From HGM04593 sp045578665 (GTDB taxonomy: Bacteria > Bacteroidota > Bacteroidia > Bacteroidales > Bacteroidaceae), in the NCBI GenBank assembly GCA_045578665.1, contig JAZNKR010000180.1, forward strand, positions 1 through 13,722: a stretch of DNA of 13,722 bases, read 5' to 3'. The first letter of the stretch is position 1, and the number at the start of each line of letters is the position of its first letter. The position numbers were made by a program, and so were the translations under genes. The notes under the pieces were generated by a model. It saw nothing but the letters and a program-made list of their open reading frames with translations, made no database searches and had not been told where the DNA came from. Shown in pieces: positions 1-6,739 of the stretch.

Positions 1-30
1 TCGAAAAGAAAAGCAGTCAAAAGCAATATG

Positions 31-104
31 GTGACTATAGTTCAGTCGGTTAGAGCGTCAGATTGTGGTTCTGAATGTCGTGGGTTCGAATCCCACTAGC
101 CTCC
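31..104 (+). tRNA. tRNA-His (anticodon GTG), acceptor stem imperfect
   Basis: The cloverleaf folds by eye. The D stem is 40-43/53-56. The anticodon stem TCAGA (58-62)/TCTGA (70-74) closes loop TTGTGGT with anticodon GTG at 65-67. The T stem GTGGG (80-84)/CCCAC (92-96) has loop TTCGAAT. G30 is well placed as the G(-1) identity base of tRNA-His, opposite C104. The acceptor stem 31-37/97-103 has two non-pairs, T32 against T102 and A34 against C100. CCA is not cleanly encoded, since C105-A106-A107 follows. The identity is clear, but the mispaired acceptor raises doubt about whether the gene is fully functional. Confidence 0.88.
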
Positions 105-105
105 C

Positions 106-149
106 AAAGAAAATTCGGAAAATCAGAAATGTTTTCCGAATTTTCTTTT
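106..149 (+). terminator. Intrinsic terminator after tRNA-His
   Basis: There is a perfect 17-bp stem, 106-122 with 132-148, around a 9-nt loop (123-131). The right arm itself ends in a T-rich run, TTTTCTTTT. It lies directly behind the tRNA 3' end, so it most likely ends the tRNA transcript. Because its left arm is A-rich it could also stop leftward transcription from the convergent minus-strand pair. Confidence 0.85.
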
Positions 150-201
150 ATATCAGTAGAATCTGTTTGTATCAACAAACTGATTCTTAGAAGCTTCTTA
201 A

Positions 202-810
202 TCAGAAATTAAGTTTCATTCCTAATCCTAAACAGATTATATCTTTCAGACTCACTTGTTCCATGTTGGGGAAATAACTGCATAGATAGATGTCGCTTGT
301 GTTGAATTCATAATAGAACGATATGCTTTTAAGGTACATTTTCTCCTTTGGAAAGAGTTCGACCGTTATCTCTTGTCCTGCGAAAATATTGGGGCGCACG
401 CGGGTTGAGAACCTATAATATCCCTCGGGGTATTTCTCCGGTTCTTTATTCCAGAAGTGGTGGCTGTATATTGTGTTCAGAAACAGACCGCAGTTCAGTG
501 GCCTCAGGCTTAACCTCTCATTGATTCTAATATTCCAGGGCGAATATGTCTGTTTCAATGTCATGGTTGCTTTTGCCCTGTTCGATTGGTACTTCTCTAT
601 GACTCCTACCAATATTGCAGTTGCCCATTGGTCGTGTCTGCCATATTCCCATTCACAACCTACAGACAGATAACCTATGCTGCCGGCATGTTGTCCGACA
701 ATGCTTCGCGGAATTAACCAGTGTCTTTTTCCGTCTTCGGCATAGATGGATGTTGCAGCAAACAAAGTTACTGCCATCGCAAGAATGTATTTAGAAATGG
801 CACACTTCAT
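202..810 (-). CDS. Hypothetical exported protein, probable outer-membrane beta-barrel
   Basis: The product has 202 residues and I do not recognise a family. Residues 1-24 form a classic Sec signal peptide: short basic start, hydrophobic AMAVTLFAATS, and an IYA cleavage site. The mature part is rich in alternating polar/aromatic stretches and ends in LGLGMKLNF. A terminal Phe on a beta-strand-like segment is typical of outer-membrane barrels, so that localisation is inferred. The ATG at 808-810 lies inside the 3' end of the upstream phosphoesterase gene (overlap 791-810). The two are therefore almost certainly co-transcribed and probably translationally coupled, which suggests a shared process at the envelope. 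The gene converges on the tRNA terminator. An alternative is a periplasmic beta-rich protein. Confidence 0.7.
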   Translation of the reverse strand: MKCAISKYILAMAVTLFAATSIYAEDGKRHWLIPRSIVGQHAGSIGYLSVGCEWEYGRHDQWATAILVGVIEKYQSNRAKATMTLKQTYSPWNIRINERLSLRPLNCGLFLNTIYSHHFWNKEPEKYPEGYYRFSTRVRPNIFAGQEITVELFPKEKMYLKSISFYYEFNTSDIYLCSYFPNMEQVSLKDIICLGLGMKLNF

Positions 811-1648
811 AGTTGTAGTAATTGTCGGTTACTGTAAAAAGCAGATAACACCTTTCGTGTATGCATGGTGCCATTATGTATCTTATGCCGTCATCGAATA
901 GTACTTTGTCCCTTAGCGAGTGGCCATGTCCCGACAGAATGCACAGAAGATTGGGAAATTCCTTTATCTTATCGTGGAAACGGTGCATGGCATTGTTGTT
1001 GAACTGTTCCGAAAACGGTTGGGCATGTATAGCCACAATAGTCTGCTTTACATCGGCATCCAGACTGTTAAGCTCGTTTTCAAGAAAATTGAAATTTGGC
1101 ACATGACCGGCATCTTCTTTTTCGAGAGCATTCGTATTCATGCAGACAAAGCGTGTGCCCGCGGCAGTGAAAGCGAAATCGGTTTCACCGAAGATGTAAC
1201 GGTAGGCGCTCTCGCCTGTACCCAAAAAATCGTGATTGCCTATAATACAGACATATGGGTAACGCAATTTCTGCAAAATGTCGCGTTGCCACACAAATTC
1301 CTTCGTCGCCCCAAAATCCGAAATATCGCCACAGTGTATGACAAACGATATGTCATTGCGTCTGTTGATCGCTTTCACAGCGTCGTATGTGTCATCGTAC
1401 CAACGTTGCGTGTCGGTTATCATGGCAAACTTCAGAGTGTCGGAATATTCCGATAGTTCAATTGCCTCGACATTCTTTTCTGTCAGTCCGTGCGCTCCCG
1501 AAATATTACAGTCGTAGGGGTGATATTCGAGCATGTCGCAAGATATAAGGATGAGAACGACGACAATGTAAAGTAATTTTTTTATATATTTGTTTATGTA
1601 TTCAATGCTGCTTGCAAGAGCGTAGGTGAAGGTGTGTTTGTTTTCCAA
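791..1648 (-). CDS. Calcineurin-like metallophosphoesterase lipoprotein (TTG start)
   Basis: The product has 285 residues. An N-terminal hydrophobic helix (about 24-36) ends in the lipobox LISC with Cys37, so it is probably a membrane-anchored lipoprotein facing the periplasm or cell surface. The metallophosphoesterase (PF00149-type) motifs follow in order: D79-T-Q81, GDISD (107-111), GNHD (137-140), His208 in AIHAQ, and GHGH (240-243). These would bind a two-metal centre that hydrolyses a phospho-mono- or diester; the substrate is unknown. Motif I is D-x-Q rather than the usual D-x-H. No ATG precedes the signal sequence. An in-frame TAA lies four codons upstream of the TTG at 1646-1648, and a -7 box at 1675-1682 would put the transcript start about 20 nt upstream, so TTG is the best start. 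The gene overlaps the downstream envelope gene by 20 nt. Confidence 0.85.
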   Translation of the reverse strand: MENKHTFTYALASSIEYINKYIKKLLYIVVVLILISCDMLEYHPYDCNISGAHGLTEKNVEAIELSEYSDTLKFAMITDTQRWYDDTYDAVKAINRRNDISFVIHCGDISDFGATKEFVWQRDILQKLRYPYVCIIGNHDFLGTGESAYRYIFGETDFAFTAAGTRFVCMNTNALEKEDAGHVPNFNFLENELNSLDADVKQTIVAIHAQPFSEQFNNNAMHRFHDKIKEFPNLLCILSGHGHSLRDKVLFDDGIRYIMAPCIHERCYLLFTVTDNYYNYEVCHF

Positions 1649-1674
1649 AGCAATATGTTATTTCGTTAGGTTTG

Positions 1675-1682
1675 CAAAATTA
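1675..1682 (-). promoter_or_regulatory. Putative -7 box for the phosphoesterase pair
   Basis: On the minus strand this reads TAATTTTG, a full match to the Bacteroidetes -7 consensus TAnnTTTG. Transcription would begin near 1668, about 20 nt before the TTG start. No convincing -33 TTTG is seen at the usual distance, so the call rests on the -7 box and position. Confidence 0.5.
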
Positions 1683-1748
1683 CAAACAAACTACTATTAC
1701 TATAGGTCGTTTTCTATGTCCTTTTTTCCATTTTCACATAACATCCTC

Positions 1749-1779
1749 TTGCGTATGAAGAATATAAACCTTATATTCG
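1749..1779 (+). promoter_or_regulatory. Putative promoter of the AraC-type regulator gene
   Basis: TTG at 1749-1751, a 20-nt spacer, then TATATTCG at 1772-1779, one mismatch from TAnnTTTG. The spacing fits Bacteroidetes sigma-ABfr promoters. The predicted start (about 1786) leaves a leader of roughly 40 nt. Confidence 0.4.
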
Positions 1780-1792
1780 CATATCTTAAATA

Positions 1793-1810
1793 GTTTAAAT
1801 AATTTTAAAC
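1793..1810 (+). promoter_or_regulatory. 18-bp perfect palindrome in the regulator's leader (candidate operator)
   Basis: GTTTAAA (1793-1799), TAAT, TTTAAAC (1804-1810). It lies 14 nt before the ATG of the AraC-type gene and just downstream of its predicted transcription start, a fitting place for autoregulation. The surroundings are very AT-rich, so chance symmetry is possible. Confidence 0.3.
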
Positions 1811-1824
1811 AATTTTTTAATGAC

Positions 1825-2685
1825 ATGAATGACTCCCGAGACAGTAAAGAAGATGTATTCTTTACCCCGCTGATGTATAGTGAATCGGCACGCAGTTTTG
1901 CCAAGTGCGACCAGACTGCTCTTATCCTATGTACTGAGGGCAGTGCTATAGTCGAAATAAACTATCGAAAGTACAACATTGTGCCCAATACCACAATGTC
2001 GTTAACATATATGGATATAGTGTCGCGTCTCTATGTCAGTCCCGATTTTCGTGGATACTGCCTTTCTATATCTCCAATGCTCATAAGCGCCCAGCTGAAG
2101 AAGATGAGCTTCTCTTTCCTTGATGCTGCCCGTCGCAACAATGTCATCAAGTGGGAGAACCGTTATGCCGCATACATAGAGCAGTTATTCGAAATGATTG
2201 CCCGTTGCCGCGAGTTCGACGACTATGATCTCTTCAGGACAACAGTTATAAACCAGTATTTCTGCTATGTCAATCTTCTGAAAAGCTATCTTCAGAAGAA
2301 CAGTATGATGAACGAGGAGCAGAAGGAGAGCAACTCATCGAGCAAAAAGGACTATTTTGTTCTCTTCATCAAAGAGCTGTTTACCAATTATAAGGTTTCG
2401 CGCGAGGTGCTCTTCTATGCCAACCAGCTGAAGATAAGCAGCAACTACCTCAACGAGGTGTGCCACAACGTATGTGAACACTCGGCAAAGGAGGTCATCG
2501 ACAACTATATATCCACACAACTCAAATATGAACTTTGCAACAGCGACAAGTCCATGCAGGAACTTTCCGAGGAGTATAACTTCCCCAACCAATCATATCT
2601 GAGCAGATACTATCGACGCATCATCGGTGAAACACCTACCGACACTCGCAAAAACAATTCCGATAAACATATTACCATATTCTAA
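1825..2685 (+). CDS. AraC-family transcriptional regulator
   Basis: The product has 286 residues. The C-terminal region (about 190-275) reads as an AraC/XylS double helix-turn-helix. The first helix pair is around LFYANQLKISSNYLNEVCHN. The second is around SMQELSEEYNFPNQSYLSRY, ending in YYRRIIGETPTDTR, the family's usual F/Y-x-R-x-x-G-x-x-P-x-x-x-R close. The N-terminal half (about 15-90) resembles the cupin-like ligand-sensing part of this family. The start ATG follows an AT-rich leader with a palindrome. The gene lies 43 nt upstream of a metallopeptidase-like lipoprotein on the same strand, so it may regulate that gene, itself, or distant loci. No effector can be named from the sequence. 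The divergent phosphoesterase pair is a second plausible target. Confidence 0.9.
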   Translation: MNDSRDSKEDVFFTPLMYSESARSFAKCDQTALILCTEGSAIVEINYRKYNIVPNTTMSLTYMDIVSRLYVSPDFRGYCLSISPMLISAQLKKMSFSFLDAARRNNVIKWENRYAAYIEQLFEMIARCREFDDYDLFRTTVINQYFCYVNLLKSYLQKNSMMNEEQKESNSSSKKDYFVLFIKELFTNYKVSREVLFYANQLKISSNYLNEVCHNVCEHSAKEVIDNYISTQLKYELCNSDKSMQELSEEYNFPNQSYLSRYYRRIIGETPTDTRKNNSDKHITIF

Positions 2686-2728
2686 GAAGCTGTTTAAATT
2701 TATTTCAGAACTTATAAATCTTACCACT

Positions 2729-4027
2729 ATGAAAAAACTTAATTTTATTCTATCACTAATCATTGCCCTCGCCATAGCATCGTGCATGGGCGAGGGACGT
2801 AGCGAAAAGTTCTCAGGCAAAGAGATTTACATCCCCAAAGAGTTCAGCGACATGGATTTCAACGACACTCTCAGCCGTTACTGTTTCCAACGTATGGACA
2901 CCACCGACAACATTGTCTTCTTCTGGGAAAAGGGATTCGGAACTGATATAACTAAAGCTCCCGACCTCGACGGCAAGAACATGAAGTTCGATTTCGAAGG
3001 TCTGAAGGCTGCAGCTGAGCGATTCTATCTCTTCTACCGCGATACGCTCAAATTCATCGCCCCCGGCTCCAATGCCGACAAATACCGCATGATGGTGATG
3101 ATCAACTACTCAACTGAGGGTACAGCATACGGTGGTGCATACGACAACACCATCGGTGCATTGTGGGTAACTCCCATGCGTCTGCACGAGAAGCGTTTCA
3201 ACTGCATAGCCCACGAACTCGGACACGCTTTCCAGGCGCAGATTGCAGCCGACGGTCTCACAAGTGCAGGCGGTCCCATCTGGGAAATAACTTCGCAGTG
3301 GATGCTCTTCAATGTAAACCCCAACTGGATGACCGACGAGAACTACCATTGGGTGAATTATATGAAGAACACTCACGTCTATCCCTTCAGTCACAAGACA
3401 ATGTATTGCAATGCCTATTTTGCAGAGTATTGGTCGAGCAAACACGGGCTTGAGATAATGAGTCGCATCTGGCGCAATAACACCGAGGAGCACGACCCTG
3501 TAATCATCTATCAGCAGCAGACAGGCATCTCCCAGAGTGAGTTCAACGAAGAGTGTTTCGATGCTGCTCTCCGTTTCATTACATACGACCTCGACAGAAT
3601 ACGGCACTATGCCAAGCCTTACAGGAATGGTCATGTATGCAAATTGTCTCACGTTGCCGGCAACGAGTATGAAATTCCTGCTGAGAAGGCACCGGAATTT
3701 TATGGTTACAATGGTGTGAAGCTTGCCGTACCTGCACCGGGCACTGAGGTTGTGCTTAGCCTCGAAGGTATTATGCCCGAAGGCATTTCAGGTGAATGGA
3801 ATTATGCTCTCCTGCCTGTAAAGAACGACTCTGTTGCCGATTATAATCCTGCCCTGCGTTGCAGAACAACAAATGGTAAAGGTGCGGAAATAAGATATAC
3901 TATTCCCGCAGATGGTATTTCACATCTGTGGCTGGTGGTAAATTCTGCCCCCGAAAAGCATGATGCCGACAAGGTAGAGGCGCAGTGGAAATACCGTGTA
4001 AAACTGAATGGTACTAAGCCTGAATAG
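2729..4027 (+). CDS. Zinc-metallopeptidase-like lipoprotein (HELGH; probably DUF6055-like)
   Basis: The product has 432 residues from the ATG at 2729, which begins MKKLNFILSL and ends its signal at Cys19 in IASC (type II lipoprotein signal). A longer in-frame start at 2627 would overlap the regulator gene and spoil the signal peptide, so I rejected it. HELGH (162-166) is the HExxH zinc motif. Glu186 in WEITSQW, 20 residues later, is well placed as a gluzincin third ligand. The N-terminal two thirds resembles a family I know as DUF6055 (family name from memory). The last ~110 residues look like an all-beta domain. It is likely surface- or periplasm-exposed and acts on protein or glycoprotein, but this is unproven. 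It follows the AraC-type gene by 43 nt and ends in a strong hairpin. Confidence 0.8.
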   Translation: MKKLNFILSLIIALAIASCMGEGRSEKFSGKEIYIPKEFSDMDFNDTLSRYCFQRMDTTDNIVFFWEKGFGTDITKAPDLDGKNMKFDFEGLKAAAERFYLFYRDTLKFIAPGSNADKYRMMVMINYSTEGTAYGGAYDNTIGALWVTPMRLHEKRFNCIAHELGHAFQAQIAADGLTSAGGPIWEITSQWMLFNVNPNWMTDENYHWVNYMKNTHVYPFSHKTMYCNAYFAEYWSSKHGLEIMSRIWRNNTEEHDPVIIYQQQTGISQSEFNEECFDAALRFITYDLDRIRHYAKPYRNGHVCKLSHVAGNEYEIPAEKAPEFYGYNGVKLAVPAPGTEVVLSLEGIMPEGISGEWNYALLPVKNDSVADYNPALRCRTTNGKGAEIRYTIPADGISHLWLVVNSAPEKHDADKVEAQWKYRVKLNGTKPE

Positions 4028-4056
4028 AGGATATTGTAAATAGCCCGGCATGGGCG

Positions 4057-4101
4057 CAATCAAACAGCGTAGCCCGAATTTCGGGCTATGCTGTTTGATT
4101 G
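4057..4101 (+). terminator. Long intrinsic terminator of the regulator/metallopeptidase unit
   Basis: Arms 4057-4078 and 4080-4101 pair over 22 positions with a single G-T wobble (4069/4089). The outer pairs are CAATCAAACAGC with GCTGTTTGATTG, and the core is AGCCCGAA with TTCGGGCT. It is followed by a modest T-run (4107-4111). It starts about 30 nt after the stop codon. Confidence 0.75.
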
Positions 4102-4210
4102 AATGGTTTTTGATTTGCTTATATCAAACTCCCTCCCCATTCAGAGTATCTTTGGACACATTTATTTTAAATTATTGTTGTCCGGTAAATTTTTATCTTG
4201 CTTATGTTTT

Positions 4211-4270
4211 GAACTCCTCCGTCTTCAAAAACTGTGTTTTTGAATCCACCTCCTCTTCAAGAGGAGGAAT
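4211..4270 (+). repeat. Left inner hairpin repeat unit
   Basis: The unit begins GAACTCCTCCG, then a 9-bp hairpin TTCAAAAAC/GTTTTTGAA (4224-4244), then CCTCCTCTT/AAGAGGAGG (4249-4267) and GAATG. It matches the right unit (4300-4344) read on the other strand at both ends but carries a different middle hairpin. Confidence 0.55.
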
Positions 4271-4299
4271 GTAAATTCTTGAAAATAACTAATGTCTGA

Positions 4300-4344
4300 C
4301 ATTCTCCCTCTTGAAGAGGGAGTGCCCGCAGGGCGAGGGAGTTC
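4300..4344 (-). repeat. Right inner hairpin repeat unit, inverted copy
   Basis: Read on the minus strand it begins GGAACTCCCTCG, then a GCCC/GGGC mini-hairpin (4324-4334), then CTCCCTCTT/AAGAGGGAG (4304-4322) and GAATGT. The order and both ends mirror the left unit at 4211-4270, with divergence in the middle. Confidence 0.55.
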
Positions 4345-4443
4345 CAATCATTGACTTAAATTTCTTAATAACGAATTGGGGCTTGTAGTTACTTAAATAT
4401 TGAATTTTAAACGACTTAAAATACGTTTACCGGACACCAATAT

Positions 4444-4482
4444 AAAAAAATAAGGTTGCACAGCGTGCAACCTTATTTTTTT
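4444..4482 (-). terminator. Bidirectional terminator at the 3' end of pnp
   Basis: A perfect 18-bp stem, 4444-4461 with 4465-4482, has loop AGC. The GC-rich core GGTTGCAC/GTGCAACC is flanked by A7 and T7, so it gives a U-tract in either direction. It sits 18 nt beyond the pnp stop and also insulates pnp from rightward readthrough. Confidence 0.9.
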
Positions 4483-4499
4483 ATCATTATTGTAATTTG

Positions 4500-6665
4500 T
4501 TATGCCTCGGGACGGGGACGGCGGGGACGACGCTCACGCTCTACATATCCTTCGGGCTTTTCGAGAAGCACGCGGCGTGAGAGCTTGAACTTGCCGATCT
4601 TGGGGTCGATGTCAAGGAGCTTCACCTTTATCTTATCGCCCTCAGCGAGACCTGTCTCTTCGATTGTCTCAAAGCGTTTCCAGTCGATTTCCGAGATGTG
4701 GAGAAGACCATCCTTTCCAGCCATGAACTCAACGAATGCACCGTAGGGCATCACGCTGCGTACTGTGCCTTCGTACACCTCGCCCACTTCGGGGATAGCG
4801 ACGATAGCGCGAATCTTGGAGATTGCTCCTTCGATGCTTGCTGCGTTGTTTGCTGCAATTTCGATGATGCCTTCGCCGTCAACCTCTTCGATAGAGATTG
4901 TTGCGCCTGTCTCTTCCTGCATGCCCTGGATGATTTTTCCGCCGGGGCCGATGACAGCACCGATGAACTCTTTGGGAATGCGCATTGTCTCAATGCGGGG
5001 AGCGTGGGGCTTCATCTCTGCACGGGGTTCTGCTATGCACTCGGTGATTTTGCCGAGGATGTGCATGCGGCCTTCGCGTGCCTGGTTGAGTGCCTTCTCC
5101 AGAATTTCGAATGAGAGACCGTCTACCTTGATGTCCATCTGTGTGGCAGTGATACCGTCAACTGTACCTGTTACCTTGAAGTCCATGTCGCCCAAGTGGT
5201 CCTCGTCGCCGAGAATGTCGCTGAGTACGGCATATTTGTCTTCGCCTGCGTTCTTGATGAGACCCATTGCGATACCCGATACTGGTTTCTTGATTTTTAC
5301 ACCGGCATCCATAAGTGCCAATGTTCCGGCACATACTGTAGCCATTGATGACGAACCGTTAGATTCGAGGATATCTGAAACTACGCGTACGCAGTAGGGA
5401 TAGTCGGCGGGAACCATGTTTTTAAGTGCGCGGCAAGCAAGGTTACCGTGACCAATTTCGCGGCGGCCTACACCTCTCTGGGGACGTGCCTCGCCTGTTG
5501 AGAAGGGAGGGAAATTATAGTGCAACAGGAAGCGGTCTGTTCCCTGTGTCATTACGTCGTCGATAATCTTCTCGTCGCGTTTGGTACCAAGTGTTACCGA
5601 TGTAAGCGACTGTGTTTCACCGCGTGTGAAGATAGCTGAACCGTGAGGACCGGGAAGGTAACCGACTTCGCACCAGATAGGGCGTATCTCTGTGGTCTTG
5701 CGGCCGTCGAGACGCTTTCCTTCGTCAAGGATGCAACGGCGCATAGCCTCTTTCTCCACGTCGTGGTAGTAGCGGTCGATAAGTGCGCCTTTCTCTTCGA
5801 GCTCCTCTTCGGTGTACTGTGCCTTGAACTCCTCCTTGATGGCATCGAATGCCTCTGCACGCTCGTGTTTGTCGCGGTTGCCGCTTGCGGCAATCTCGTA
5901 TGCCTTTGCGTAGCACTCTTCGTGTACTTTGGCGCGGAGTTCCTCGTCGTTCTCCTCGTGGCAATATTCGCGTTTTACGGTCTTGCCAACCTCCTCCATG
6001 AGCTCCATCTGCGCTTTGCAGTGAACCTTGATGGCTTCGTGAGCCACTTTCATGGCTTCGAGAAGATCGCTCTCTGATACCTCCTTCATCTCGCCCTCAA
6101 CCATCATGATGTTGTCGTATGTGGCGGCAACCATGATGTCCATGTCGGCATTTTCGAGCTGTGCGAATGTGGGGTTAACTACAAATTCTCCGTCGATGCG
6201 TGCAACGCGAACTTCCGAGATGGGACCTCCGAAGGGGATGTCCGATACTGCAAGGGCTGCCGATGCTGCAAGTCCTGCGAGAGAGTCGGGCATGTCTACT
6301 CCGTCTGCCGAGAAGAGGATGATGTTTACGTAAACTTCGGCATGATAGTTGTCGGGGAAGAGCGGACGGAGTGCTCTGTCAACCAAACGACAAGTCAATA
6401 TCTCGTAGTCTGATGCTTTGCCTTCGCGTTTTGTGAAACCACCGGGGTAACGTCCGAAAGCGGCATACTTTTCTTTATACTCTACCTGTAAAGGCATAAA
6501 ATCTGTTCCGGGGACAGCATCTTTGGCTGCACACACCGTAGCAAGCAACATTGTGTTACCGAGGCGCAACATCACTGCTCCGTCTGCCTGCTTTGCAAGC
6601 TTTCCGGTCTCGAGTGTGATGACGCGTCCATCGGGCAATGCTACATTTTTTGTAACAACATTCAT
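4500..6665 (-). CDS. pnp: Polyribonucleotide nucleotidyltransferase (PNPase)
   Basis: The product has 721 residues, the usual length. It is a phosphorolytic 3'-5' exoribonuclease that degrades RNA to nucleoside diphosphates, as a trimer and a core of RNA-decay machinery. The order is RNase PH domain 1, helical linker, RNase PH domain 2 with LGDEDHLGDMDF (D487 and D493 match the E. coli catalytic D486/D492), KH domain with GPGGK (573-577), and S1 domain from about 628. The short Arg/Pro-rich tail RERRPRRPRPEA could aid RNA contact. I chose the ATG at 6663-6665 (MNVVTKNVALPDGR) because PNPases begin this way. An in-frame ATG 40 codons upstream would cross the promoter. It is divergent from the thioredoxin-fold lipoprotein gene and followed by a strong terminator. 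Confidence 0.98.
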   Translation of the reverse strand: MNVVTKNVALPDGRVITLETGKLAKQADGAVMLRLGNTMLLATVCAAKDAVPGTDFMPLQVEYKEKYAAFGRYPGGFTKREGKASDYEILTCRLVDRALRPLFPDNYHAEVYVNIILFSADGVDMPDSLAGLAASAALAVSDIPFGGPISEVRVARIDGEFVVNPTFAQLENADMDIMVAATYDNIMMVEGEMKEVSESDLLEAMKVAHEAIKVHCKAQMELMEEVGKTVKREYCHEENDEELRAKVHEECYAKAYEIAASGNRDKHERAEAFDAIKEEFKAQYTEEELEEKGALIDRYYHDVEKEAMRRCILDEGKRLDGRKTTEIRPIWCEVGYLPGPHGSAIFTRGETQSLTSVTLGTKRDEKIIDDVMTQGTDRFLLHYNFPPFSTGEARPQRGVGRREIGHGNLACRALKNMVPADYPYCVRVVSDILESNGSSSMATVCAGTLALMDAGVKIKKPVSGIAMGLIKNAGEDKYAVLSDILGDEDHLGDMDFKVTGTVDGITATQMDIKVDGLSFEILEKALNQAREGRMHILGKITECIAEPRAEMKPHAPRIETMRIPKEFIGAVIGPGGKIIQGMQEETGATISIEEVDGEGIIEIAANNAASIEGAISKIRAIVAIPEVGEVYEGTVRSVMPYGAFVEFMAGKDGLLHISEIDWKRFETIEETGLAEGDKIKVKLLDIDPKIGKFKLSRRVLLEKPEGYVERERRPRRPRPEA

Positions 6666-6701
6666 CTTTATAAATATTTCTATTTTTCCTAAATTATCTC
6701 G

Positions 6702-6709
6702 CAAAGATA
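6702..6709 (-). promoter_or_regulatory. Putative -7 box of pnp
   Basis: The minus strand reads TATCTTTG, a full match to TAnnTTTG, about 36 nt before the pnp ATG. With the next box it forms a 9-bp inverted repeat, TATCTTTGC on each strand. Confidence 0.55.
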
Positions 6710-6731
6710 TACAAATTTCAACACTTTCCAC

Positions 6732-6739
6732 TATCTTTG
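6732..6739 (+). promoter_or_regulatory. Putative -7 box of the thioredoxin-fold lipoprotein gene
   Basis: TATCTTTG, a full match to TAnnTTTG, lies 34 nt before the ATG at 6774. It is back to back with the pnp box, 22 nt away. No clear -33 element is seen for either. Confidence 0.5.

Larger units (their letters stand above)
4179..4436. mobile_element. 258-bp non-coding repeat element with 11-bp terminal inverted repeats (MITE-like)
   Basis: TGTCCGGTAAA at 4179-4189 is matched by its exact reverse complement at 4426-4436. The same 11-mer recurs near the right edge of the window (13593-13603). The interior has no credible gene. It holds four hairpins: 4224-4244, 4249-4267, 4304-4322 and 4324-4334. 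No clean target-site duplication is visible in the flanks. The architecture suggests a small non-autonomous transposable element or the remains of an insertion sequence. A structured RNA or dispersed palindrome family is the main alternative. This element and the flanking terminators account for the gene-free stretch 4028-4499. Confidence 0.55.

Noticed and set aside
920..1456. 178-codon plus-strand frame opposite the phosphoesterase
   Set aside because: It lies wholly antisense to a gene with clear PF00149-type motifs, shows no recognisable domain and has no promoter or start context.
2627..2728. N-terminal extension of the metallopeptidase
   Set aside because: It would overlap the regulator gene and bury the lipoprotein signal that starts at 2729.
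3110..3652. 180-codon minus-strand frame inside the metallopeptidase gene
   Set aside because: It is cysteine- and valine-rich shadow sequence, antisense to the HELGH gene, with no motif.
4050..4274. 74-codon plus-strand frame after the metallopeptidase
   Set aside because: It runs through the terminator hairpin and into the repeat element, with no domain and low-complexity Ser/Cys content.
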